Of a stretch of 61,278 nucleotides of DNA, positions 50,450-57,639 are shown piece by piece. Source of the DNA: Pyramidobacter piscolens. GTDB taxonomy: Bacteria > Synergistota > Synergistia > Synergistales > Dethiosulfovibrionaceae. The stretch covers positions 1-61,278 of the forward strand of contig SFDM01000017.1 in NCBI GenBank assembly GCA_004558205.1, given 5' to 3'. Under the pieces are notes generated by a model, which did not search any database, had not been told where the DNA came from, and saw only the letters and a list, made by a program, of their open reading frames with translations. A program made the translations under genes and the position numbers. Each line of letters begins with the position of its first letter. Positions within the stretch are counted from its first letter, which is position 1.

Positions 50450-51604
50450 ATGTCTGACGTTCGTAAACTTGTCGGCGAGGCTCTCGCCGAACTTATCGAC
50501 TCAGCTGCTCACGGCGGCCCCCGCGTACGGGTGGGGCTGCAGGCCAACGGCAGCGAGCACGGTTCCGAAGAAATTGCAAAGGCGGCGCGGCTCGCCCAGC
50601 AGCAGAATTCCAGCATACAGGTGGTCATGATCGGCCCCAAGAAGGTCGAGGGATTTGACGACCTTGAATGGATCGAAACACCCGACTGCGAAATCGACCT
50701 TGAGAAGGCTATGGACGAAGCCATGGACAGCGGAAAGGTCTCGGGCATCGTGGCGATGCACCACCCCTTCCCCATGGGCGTAACAACCATCGGCCGCGTG
50801 TTCACGCCGGCCTGCGGGCGGGATATGATCGTCGCTTCGACGACCGGCACCAGCGCCATCAACCGCGTGGAAGCCATGATCCGCAACACGGTGTATGGAA
50901 TTGCGGTCGCCAAGTCCATCGGCAAAGTCAATCCCACCGTCGGCATCCTCAACGTTGAAGGGGCGCAGGTCGTTTTCAAGGCCCTCCGCAAGCTCAAAGA
51001 AAACGGCTACGACATCACCTTCGGCGAAAGCCGCCGCGCCGACGGCGGTTCCGTGCTGCGCGGCAACGACATCCTCCAGGGCGCCGTGGACGTCTGCGTC
51101 TGCGACACACTGACGGGCAACGTGCTGATGAAGATGTTCTCCTCCTTCAGCACGGGCGGTTCCTATGAAGCTTTGGGCTGGGGCTACGGCCCTTCGGCCG
51201 GCGAGGGTTGGAAGCATGTGGTCAACATCATCTCCCGCGCTTCCGGCGCTCCCGTCATCGCCAACGCGGTCGCCTATTGCGGCGCCGCGGCGGCCGGAAA
51301 CCTTCCCGGAAAAGTGAGCGAAGAAGTCGCCGCGGCCAAGGCCGCGGGGCTTGAAGAGATCATCGCGAGCTTTATGCCCAAGCCCGCGGCGGCCGAAGAA
51401 GAAGTCAAGGCCCCCGCGGCGGAACCCACCGACGAGGAGATTCACGGCGTGGACGTCCTCGCGATCGAGGACGCCGTACACGAGCTCTGGAAGCACGGCA
51501 TCTACGCCGAAAGCTCCATGGGCTGCACCGGTCCCGTGGTGAAGCTGAACAAGAGCAAGGAAGAAGAAGCCCGCAAGATCCTCGCGGCCGCGAACTACCT
51601 GTAA
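50450..51604 (+). CDS. grdD: Glycine/sarcosine/betaine reductase complex component C, alpha subunit
   Basis: This 384-residue GrdD belongs to the PlsX/Pta-like family. It has GVTTIGRVFTPACGRDM and the family's C-terminal Cys tail (SMGCTGPVV). With GrdC it converts the acetyl thioester to acetyl phosphate. AAGGAGG precedes the ATG. A group II intron fragment begins 14 nt after the stop codon and separates the gene from its terminator hairpins. Confidence 0.96.
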   Translation: MSDVRKLVGEALAELIDSAAHGGPRVRVGLQANGSEHGSEEIAKAARLAQQQNSSIQVVMIGPKKVEGFDDLEWIETPDCEIDLEKAMDEAMDSGKVSGIVAMHHPFPMGVTTIGRVFTPACGRDMIVASTTGTSAINRVEAMIRNTVYGIAVAKSIGKVNPTVGILNVEGAQVVFKALRKLKENGYDITFGESRRADGGSVLRGNDILQGAVDVCVCDTLTGNVLMKMFSSFSTGGSYEALGWGYGPSAGEGWKHVVNIISRASGAPVIANAVAYCGAAAAGNLPGKVSEEVAAAKAAGLEEIIASFMPKPAAAEEEVKAPAAEPTDEEIHGVDVLAIEDAVHELWKHGIYAESSMGCTGPVVKLNKSKEEEARKILAAANYL

Positions 51605-51618
51605 TACTAATTATCCAT

Positions 51619-51904
51619 GTGCGCCCGTGAAGCGCTTTGCAGAGAGTCACCAAGGAGACCTCAGTTGAAGAGGGACTGTGATGCCAACCAACTAACCGGG
51701 AGCGGAAACGCCTAAAGGACCATAGCAAGTTGGCAAAAGGAAAGATATTGGATAGTCAGTTGTACAATAGGTTTTCCCAAGGCATAGGGACGGCATGGAC
51801 AAAGGTACACTCCCTGAAATCCAGTCACTTGGCTTAAAATTAGGAGGTACACGAAAACGCTGACCGAAGCGTGTACAGGAAAGTTCATGAACGGAACTAT
51901 TGAT
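51619..51904 (+). mobile_element. Truncated group II intron, 5' part only
   Basis: The segment opens with the group II 5' consensus GTGCGCCCGTGA and continues with sequence typical of intron domain I (paired purine-rich stems, GGGAGCGGAAACGCCTAAAGG, AATAGGTTTTCCC). It stops about 286 nt in, before any reverse-transcriptase/maturase gene, and passes straight into repeat copy 2. No domain V is present here. The piece is therefore a degraded insertion just after the grdD stop. Confidence 0.78.
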
Positions 51905-51907
51905 GCA

Positions 51908-51949
51908 TTCCCTCCGTGCTCATTTTGCGTTTTTATCGCAAAGTAGTAT
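51908..51949 (+). repeat. Dispersed 42-bp repeat, copy 2
   Basis: It matches copy 1 (247-288) at all but about four positions; several differences fall at third codon positions of one shared frame ending FCVFIAK-stop. It is fused to the truncated group II intron end. Confidence 0.7.
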
Positions 51950-51962
51950 AAATAACGCACAC

Positions 51963-51994
51963 AGAAAGCCGCTTTGACCTTGAAGCGGCTTTCT
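51963..51994 (+). terminator. Hairpin 1 downstream of grdD
   Basis: A 12-bp stem AGAAAGCCGCTT with its complement and an 8-nt loop. No T-run follows, so it probably acts with the hairpin at 51998. Confidence 0.6.
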
Positions 51995-51997
51995 CAT

Positions 51998-52033
51998 AAA
52001 AAGGGGCAGCCTCGGTTGAGGCTGCCCCTTTTT
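51998..52033. terminator. Bidirectional terminator between grdCD and the YerC-like gene
   Basis: A 16-bp stem (51998-52013 with 52018-52033) with a 4-nt loop has A5 and T5 ends. It can stop both grdCD and the minus-strand repressor gene. Confidence 0.92.
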
Positions 52034-52046
52034 ATGAATCGCTAAA

Positions 52047-52349
52047 TTATTGTTTTGCGTTGTCCTCTTTGCGGAGCCGCTCCAAAACGATACGGTATCC
52101 ATCGGCGCCATAGTCAAGGAATTTGCGGACCCGGCTGATCGTGGCCGTGCTGGCCCCGGTCATCTGGGCAATCTGCGGGTAGGTATGGCCCTCCTGCAGC
52201 AGGTGAGCCACCTCAAGGCGCTGAGCTAACGCGCGGATTTCACCGATGGTCGCCACGTCTTCAAGAAAAGCGTAGACTTCATCCGTGTCCTTTAATGAGA
52301 GAAACGCCTGTGCCAGTTGATCCGTTAGCTTGTCCTTCCATTTTTCCAT
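52047..52349 (-). CDS. YerC/YecD family TrpR-related DNA-binding protein
   Basis: This 100-residue protein has the TrpR-like helix-turn-helix order: EIRALAQRLEVAHLLQEG then TYPQIAQMTGASTATISRV (recognition helix). It is a small dimeric repressor-type protein; the ligand is unknown. ATG 52349 has GGAGG 11 nt upstream, which falls within the longer TTG-started frame (52373). Confidence 0.9.
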   Translation of the reverse strand: MEKWKDKLTDQLAQAFLSLKDTDEVYAFLEDVATIGEIRALAQRLEVAHLLQEGHTYPQIAQMTGASTATISRVRKFLDYGADGYRIVLERLRKEDNAKQ

Positions 52350-52839
52350 AATAACGAATGCCTCCTTCGTCAATAATCAAGCCGATCCTGCTTTAACGCG
52401 CTATTACTTCTTATACTTTAACATACAGAAACAAAAAGGACAACATTAAGAAAGTGTTTTTAAGGGTTCCGGCGCAAAAAACAGCAGGACGCGCAGAATG
52501 AGGGAAAGACGCGGCAACCGGCATAAAAAAAGATATTTAAAGCAAAGCCCTTCCGGCCCTTCTGGGGCGCTTATTGTGTTCCATTTTTGCGTTCCGCAAG
52601 GAGAAGCCGATGTGATAAAATAAGCTCGTTCCTTTCCGGGGGTCTGCTCTTACGCCGCCCAGCCTGTCGGTTATCCAGGAAGCGCGCGGGGTTTTCCCTG
52701 TAAGCCCGTTATCGCCGTGATTTACTAACTAAAGAGTCAGATGAGGAGGCAGGCTCATAGAGGACTTCTTCGACGCGAGTCTTGGTTAGCTGGCGGGCTG
52801 CTCCGATGATCTCAAAGGGCAATAAAAGGAGAGTTGAAA
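52350..52839. other. Gap without a supported gene
   Basis: About 490 nt between the YerC-like gene and the frameshifted pair. It contains short inverted repeats (for example TGCG-TTCC-GCA near 52590) but no tRNA, SRP RNA or tmRNA pattern that I can recognise, and the overlapping minus-strand frame (52709-52960) lacks a believable product. Confidence 0.4.
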
Positions 52840-53256
52840 ATGCTCGACCTAACGTCGCTAAAAAAATCCATAGGCGCTCTAAACGACGCCCTATCCGTAA
52901 TGGAAGAGCTTGGAGACGATGAACAAAGCGCGCTTTACCGGACATCCGCGCTGGCGTCATCCAGACTTTTGAGGTTTCCTATGAGCTTTCATGGAAGTTT
53001 ATACAGCGCTGGATTGCAGAAAACAGGGGCGATATTGAGGCAGACGACTACAGAGGGAAAAAAGACCTGTTCAGAGCCGCGGCGAGGTTGGGGCTTATAT
53101 CCGACGCGGGACCGTGGTTTTCCTTCCATGAGGCCCGCAACCTCAGCAGCCATACCTATGATGAAGGCAGGACGGCAAAGGTCTGCAAGTTGGTTCCAGC
53201 TTTTCTTATCGCCGCTTGTGAGCTCTTAACGCAACTCGAGGCCCACAATGATTGAT
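52840..53256 (+). pseudogene. Frameshifted HI0074-family nucleotidyltransferase substrate-binding protein
   Basis: The frame from ATG 52840 (MLDLTSLKKSIGALNDAL) loses family resemblance near 52938. From there the +1-shifted frame continues the HI0074 pattern (DIRAGVIQTFEVSYELSWK, LGLISD, WFSFHEARNLSSHTYDE) to TGA 53254-53256. One missing base in the GG run near 52938-52941 accounts for this. The protein would be the partner of the MNT-domain gene that overlaps its end by 8 bp; such pairs act as toxin-antitoxin or abortive-infection-like modules. AAAGGAGAGTTGAA precedes the ATG. Confidence 0.8.
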
Positions 53257-53534
53257 CTTGACCCTGAAGACCTTCATGAAGTAAAGCGTATTCTGGAGTT
53301 TTACGCTCCCGGCTGCAAGGCGCTCGTTTTCGGCTCCAGAGTGAAAGGCACGGCAAAAAAAATTCAGACCTTGCCATTATAGGAGACGGACCGATTCCCG
53401 ACGGCGTACTGTATAAGCTCAAGGCGGGGTTTTCTATCTCCGATATCCCTATTTTGGTTGACGTGACCGACTTGAACCGCGTTTCTGAAAGCTTTCGCAA
53501 GATCGTTCTAGAGATGGGAGAACCTCTGGAATAG
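53249..53534 (+). pseudogene. Frameshifted minimal nucleotidyltransferase (MNT domain)
   Basis: ATG 53249 opens MIDLDPEDLHEVKRIL and reaches the catalytic motif VFGSRVKGTA, then ends early at a stop after an eight-A run (53355-53362). With nine As the frame would continue NSDLAIIGDG, supplying the second catalytic Asp region, and run to TAG 53532-53534 (GEPLE end). The break in a homopolymer could be a true mutation or a sequencing error. The partner gene upstream is also frameshifted, which supports real decay. Confidence 0.78.
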
Positions 53535-53643
53535 AGATGGCAAAAAGATGAGCTTTTATAAAGAAGATTCGACGCGTCGCTCGCGCTTCTTTGACGCCAA
53601 TTCCTTAATGACTCAGTCATTGGCAAAAATAGTAAAAAAATCC

Positions 53644-53672
53644 TTGAGCCACTCTTCCACCTGTGATATGAT
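53644..53672 (+). promoter_or_regulatory. Promoter of the tRNA-Leu gene
   Basis: TTGAGC (53644-53649), 17-bp spacer, TATGAT (53667-53672), ending 31 bp before the tRNA. Confidence 0.7.
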
Positions 53673-53703
53673 GTTACGGTAAAATTAAAGAAAAGGTCGT
53701 CAA

Positions 53704-53790
53704 GCTCAGGTGGTGGAATCGGTAGACACAGAGGACTTAAAATCCTCTGCCGTAAAAGGCGTAGGGGTTCGAGTCCCCTCCTGAGCACCA
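53704..53790 (+). tRNA. tRNA-Leu (anticodon UAA)
   Basis: An 87-nt class II tRNA. Acceptor arms GCTCAGG/CCTGAGC and anticodon loop CTTAAAA give anticodon UAA. It has a long variable arm, T-loop GGTTCGAGTCC, discriminator A and an encoded CCA (53788-53790). It reads UUA and UUG leucine codons. Its own promoter and terminator flank it. Confidence 0.97.
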
Positions 53791-53818
53791 ATTTTTTAAA
53801 TACATTCTGTTTGTATAA

Positions 53819-53861
53819 AATCCCCTTTCCCTTGTACAATACAAGAGAAAGGGGATCTTTT
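53819..53861 (+). terminator. Intrinsic terminator after tRNA-Leu
   Basis: A long stem (ATCCCCTTTC with GAAAGGGGAT plus inner CTTGTA/TACAAG) is followed by CTTTTC. Confidence 0.85.
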
Positions 53862-53994
53862 CATATCCTATTTTTAGTGTTTTTTAGCCCAAACTAAGAT
53901 CATCGTGGCTGACAAGATAAAAAGAAAAGCCCGGAGGACTTTTTTGTTTGCCCTGGCCGTCTAATTTTCTTTCTGATCGTTTTCGGGGAGGTCA

Positions 53995-54405
53995 TTATTT
54001 ATCTTGCATCTCGTCTTTTTGTTGGCCGCCTTTGATTTTTCCGACATAATAGAAGCTTGCTCCCCCGGCTGCATAAAATAACGCAGCCTTAACGACTTCC
54101 ATGATAATAGCCTCTTTCCCAATATGCATGGCGTAAGCGGCAAAGATTAAAACGACAACCAATGAAGCAAGAGCATAACCCCATCTATATCTTTGAACTT
54201 CAGCCCATTTATTTCGGCCTTCGCTTCGGTCTTTCTGTTGGGCTTCTAGCGCTTTTTTTGCAAATTCAAAGTTATGACTTTCATGATCTTTTTTAAGTTT
54301 GAGTTCGGTCTCGCGCAACAGTAATTCTTTTGTCTGATTGTCCACCATTTGCTGGACAATGGCAGGGCTTGAAAACGGCGGCGTTTTATCCTTATCAGGA
54401 GACAT
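53995..54405 (-). CDS. Hypothetical coiled-coil membrane protein (AT-rich)
   Basis: This 136-residue protein has a charged, helical N-terminal half (TKELLLRETELKLKK and onward to about residue 72) and two hydrophobic segments (about 76-93 and 101-122) with a basic tail. I recognise no family. The base composition is clearly more AT-rich than the neighbouring genes. Its ATG overlaps the stop of the 63-residue gene (TAATG), so the two form a unit. Location next to a tRNA gene suggests acquired DNA. Confidence 0.6.
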   Translation of the reverse strand: MSPDKDKTPPFSSPAIVQQMVDNQTKELLLRETELKLKKDHESHNFEFAKKALEAQQKDRSEGRNKWAEVQRYRWGYALASLVVVLIFAAYAMHIGKEAIIMEVVKAALFYAAGGASFYYVGKIKGGQQKDEMQDK

Positions 54406-54596
54406 TAGAACACGTCTTTCATGACATAGCGCCCCATTTTATAGGTTACTTCCATAGCGCCAAAGGAAGAATCTCCTAACCGGGGGGGGATAATGTCCAC
54501 ATTGCTGATATTATCTCGTTCCTGCGCATTTAAACTCAGATATTCCGCTAGAGATATTTTTGTTTTATTGCTGAAAATCATGTCAATGGTAGTCAT
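54405..54596 (-). CDS. Hypothetical small protein (AT-rich)
   Basis: This 63-residue protein has AAGGAGGAGG before its ATG, an excellent ribosome binding site. No hydrophobic segment or known motif is visible (MTTIDMIFSNKTK at the start, MGRYVMKDVF at the end). It is coupled to the downstream membrane-protein gene and shares its AT-rich composition. Confidence 0.6.
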   Translation of the reverse strand: MTTIDMIFSNKTKISLAEYLSLNAQERDNISNVDIIPPRLGDSSFGAMEVTYKMGRYVMKDVF

Positions 54597-54672
54597 ATTA
54601 ACCTCCTCCTTTATTTTTATTCTATCACGCCTGTCAAGTACCGATCAGGGGCTCCGCAGAATTGAATTAGCG

Positions 54673-56808
54673 TCAAAGAAGCGCGAGCGGCGCGTCGAAC
54701 TTCAGGCTCCGTTCTGTGGCCATACCGTCGAATTGGATCACATAGCAAAATTCCGATCTATTGACCGACCTGACCGTGCCTTGGCCAAAAACGCGGTGGT
54801 TGACCCGAGCCCCCACGGCGAATTCGGCAGCTCCCAGGCTCCGCGCCGCCTCGTCTGGCGTTTTCGAACCGCCGGAAGCGCTTTGTGCCAAATCCTGCTC
54901 CAAGGGCTTTTCATAGTCAAGATTTTCCTCGCCCGCGTCGAAAAGGAAGCGCGACGGATATTTAAACAGGTTGTCGTTGGACATGCCGGCAGAGTCGCTG
55001 ATATAAAGGCGGTCCATGGCGCGGGTCATGGCGACGTAGGCGAGGCGGCGCTCCTCCTCCATCTCTTCGGGCGTGTCTATTTTCCGGCTTGGAAAAATGC
55101 CCTCGCTGAATCCGCAGAGGAACACGCAGGAAAATTCATTGCCTTTAGCGGCGTGGACGGTCATCAGCTTGACCGCGTCCCGCTCTTCCTGATCGGTATT
55201 GCTGAACAGGGCGACGCGGTCGAGGAAATCAGGCAGCGACAGTTCATCCTGCTCCGCCTTGGCCACCGACCTTTTAAACTCGGCCATGTTGTCCAGACGC
55301 TCTTGATCGCCTTCGCGGCACAGCATCTCCTCGTAACCGCTCAAATCCAGCAGAGTCTGAAGCAAATCGCCAAGTTTCATCGTGCCGAGGGATTCCCGGA
55401 GATGCTCGATGACCGCGATATAGCGCCTGGCGCCCGTTCCCCGCAAAAAGGGCGCGTCTGAGGCCTTTTTCAGAGCTTCATAAAGCGTGACGTTCTCGCC
55501 GGCGGCCGCCTTCCGAAGAAGAGCCATCTTCACTTTGCCGATCTTGCGCGACGGCCTGTTGACGGTGCGCTCAAAGGCGATGTCGTCGGCGGCCGTAAGC
55601 ATGCGCAGATAGCAGACCGCGTCCTTGATCTCTCTCCGGCCGTAAAATTCGACGCCGCTATAGATCTTGTAAGGCAGGCGGTTTTCGATAAAACACTCCT
55701 CGAGAAAGCGCGTCAGGTAATGGGCGCGGTAGAGCACGGCCATGTCTTTCAGGGAAACGCCGCTCTCCCGCTGGGCGGCGATATTTTTGCAGATCCAGCG
55801 CGCCTCTTCCTGCTCGTTCTTCGCGTGGAAGTAGAGCGGCTTGGGGCCGCTCGGCCTGACGGCGGTCAGCGATTTTGAAAAGCGCAGCGTATTTTTGCTG
55901 ATCAGGCAATTTGCGGCCGCCAGTATTTCCGGCGTCGAACGATAGTTGGTCAGCACTGAAACGGTGCGCGCCCCGGGGTGGGCCTTTTCAAAATCCAAGA
56001 TCATCTCCACGTGAGCGCCGCGCCAGAAATAGATCGTCTGGTCTGGGTCCCCGACCACAAAGAGGTTGCCGTGAAGGGCGCTCAGAATACGAGCGATTTC
56101 ATACTGTTTCCCGCTCACATCCTGAAACTCGTCCACCATCACGTACTGCATGCGCCGCTGCCATTTCAGGCGGGCGTCCTCGTGATGCTCCAGAATGTAG
56201 AGGGCGAAATTGATCAGGTCGTTGAAATCGCAGCCATAGCATTTTTTCTGTTCATAGAGGTAGCGCAAAAAGATGGCTTCGTCCCTGCCAACGGCCAGCC
56301 GGGCCCTTTTCATGAGCTCGTCGGCGCCGCAAAAGCACAGGTCGTTCATATAGCTCTGCGTCATTTTTTTCGCCTCGAGCACGTCGTCGATCACCTTTCG
56401 GATGGACGTCTCGCGGAGCGAAAGCTTCATCTCCTCAAAAATTCTGGAGAGGATCTGTTTTTCGTCCTCCACGTCGAGGATGACAAAGTTCTTAGGGAAG
56501 TTGAGGCGGTATATTTCCTCCTTCAGCAGCTGCACGCAGAAGGCGTGAAACGTGCAGATAAAGCCGAGGTCGCAGTCCCCCAGCGCCCGGCGGATTCGGA
56601 GTTTCATCTCGTTCGCGGCGCGGTTGGTGAAGGTGACGCACAGGATATTCCGCGGCGAGATGCCCAAGGCGGACACGAGATAGCAAAAACGGTGAATCAG
56701 AGCGCGGGTCTTGCCGGTGCCCGCGCCGGCGATAACGCGCACGGAACCTTCCGTCAGCGTCACGGCCTGCCTCTGGGCGTCGTTCAATTCCTTCAAAAAA
56801 TCTTCCAT
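54673..56808 (-). CDS. UvrD/PcrA-like superfamily 1 DNA helicase
   Basis: This 711-residue protein shows SF1A motifs in order: Q motif LNDAQRQAV, Walker A GAGTGKT (near residue 30), VTFTNRAANEM, Walker B VDEFQDV, motif III GDPDQTIYFWRGA, motif IV NYRS, motif V TVHAAKGNEF and motif VI VAMTRA. It unwinds DNA in repair and recombination. The C-terminal 60 residues resemble the PcrA tail (GARVNHRVFGQGTV). ATG 56808 follows GGGGGAG; the frame to 56844 adds a glycine-rich stretch unlike the family. Confidence 0.95.
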   Translation of the reverse strand: MEDFLKELNDAQRQAVTLTEGSVRVIAGAGTGKTRALIHRFCYLVSALGISPRNILCVTFTNRAANEMKLRIRRALGDCDLGFICTFHAFCVQLLKEEIYRLNFPKNFVILDVEDEKQILSRIFEEMKLSLRETSIRKVIDDVLEAKKMTQSYMNDLCFCGADELMKRARLAVGRDEAIFLRYLYEQKKCYGCDFNDLINFALYILEHHEDARLKWQRRMQYVMVDEFQDVSGKQYEIARILSALHGNLFVVGDPDQTIYFWRGAHVEMILDFEKAHPGARTVSVLTNYRSTPEILAAANCLISKNTLRFSKSLTAVRPSGPKPLYFHAKNEQEEARWICKNIAAQRESGVSLKDMAVLYRAHYLTRFLEECFIENRLPYKIYSGVEFYGRREIKDAVCYLRMLTAADDIAFERTVNRPSRKIGKVKMALLRKAAAGENVTLYEALKKASDAPFLRGTGARRYIAVIEHLRESLGTMKLGDLLQTLLDLSGYEEMLCREGDQERLDNMAEFKRSVAKAEQDELSLPDFLDRVALFSNTDQEERDAVKLMTVHAAKGNEFSCVFLCGFSEGIFPSRKIDTPEEMEEERRLAYVAMTRAMDRLYISDSAGMSNDNLFKYPSRFLFDAGEENLDYEKPLEQDLAQSASGGSKTPDEAARSLGAAEFAVGARVNHRVFGQGTVRSVNRSEFCYVIQFDGMATERSLKFDAPLALL

Positions 56809-56889
56809 GCCGCCGCTCCCCCTTCCGCCCGTTCTTATTTCCACGGATCTATTTTACTATTCTACCACGCGCCGGCAAGCCATGGGCAT

Positions 56890-56920
56890 GAAAAAGAGAG
56901 CCCTGCGGGGCAGAGCTCTC
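56890..56920 (-). terminator. Intrinsic terminator of the mnmA-lon-nth unit
   Basis: On the minus strand a 10-bp stem with one mismatch (56911-56920 with 56896-56905) is followed by TTTTT, 15-45 nt beyond the endonuclease III-like stop. Confidence 0.85.
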
Positions 56921-56934
56921 GTAAAATCGGGAAA

Positions 56935-57639
56935 TCAGGCTTCGCTGGACGGGCAGAATCCGCGCAGAGGACATTCGCCGCACTTGGGGTTTCTGGCGCG
57001 GCAGATGTGCTTGCCATGCTGGATGATGTTCAAATGGCCTCCGCACTTCCGGCTGTCGGGCACCAGTTTCTCCAGACGCGCCTGGATTTCAGCGGGAGAT
57101 TCCTTTTCCTCGGCCCAATGGAGCCGCTTCGAGATGCGGGCCACATGGGTGTCCACGGGAAAGGCGGGAAAGCCCAGGTCGAAAGCCAGCACACAGGCCG
57201 CCGTTTTAGGCCCCACGCCCTGAATCCCCGTCATAAAATCCCAGGCTTCCGCAGGAGTGGATTCTTTCAGCGACTTCAGCGAATAAGCTCCGAAACGCTC
57301 CTTGACCTGCCCCAAAACGCGCAGGATCGTCGCCGCCTTGTTGTTGCAGATTCCAGCCTGTTTGATGGCCTCCGCCACGTCGCCCTGAGACAAAAGGGCG
57401 ATGCGCTCCCAGGGGCCGTACTGTGACCGCAGGCGTTCATAGGCCATATCGCGGTTTCTGTCGTTGGTGTTCTGGGACAGCACAGTCATGATAAGGCCGT
57501 CCAGGGGTTCGTCAAAGGCCTTCTGAGCCGGCTGCGACTCCTGCTTCCACAGCTGCTCCAGCACGTCGAGCACCAGCGAAATGGGAGGAGTCTCCATTTT
57601 CACGGGCTGAGGCGCCTTTTCAACGCTGGCTCTGCTCAT
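56935..57639 (-). CDS. nth: Endonuclease III-family DNA glycosylase
   Basis: This 234-residue HhH-GPD protein has GIQGVGPKTAACVLAF with the catalytic Lys, the catalytic Asp in VDTHVARI and a [4Fe-4S] loop CRARNPKCGECPLRGFC (C-x6-C-x2-C-x5-C). It excises oxidised pyrimidines. The N-terminal 20 residues extend beyond E. coli Nth. The ATG overlaps the stop of the Lon-like gene (ATGA). The gene symbol is by family. Confidence 0.92.
   Translation of the reverse strand: MSRASVEKAPQPVKMETPPISLVLDVLEQLWKQESQPAQKAFDEPLDGLIMTVLSQNTNDRNRDMAYERLRSQYGPWERIALLSQGDVAEAIKQAGICNNKAATILRVLGQVKERFGAYSLKSLKESTPAEAWDFMTGIQGVGPKTAACVLAFDLGFPAFPVDTHVARISKRLHWAEEKESPAEIQARLEKLVPDSRKCGGHLNIIQHGKHICRARNPKCGECPLRGFCPSSEA

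Noticed and set aside
52440..52839. Possible structured RNA (SRP RNA, 6S, tmRNA)
   Set aside because: No conserved tetraloop, tag or domain pattern could be matched by eye; only short hairpins are visible.
53607..53621. Palindrome AATGACTCAGTCATT upstream of the tRNA-Leu promoter
   Set aside because: It is short, single-copy here and without a recognisable regulator; chance occurrence cannot be excluded.
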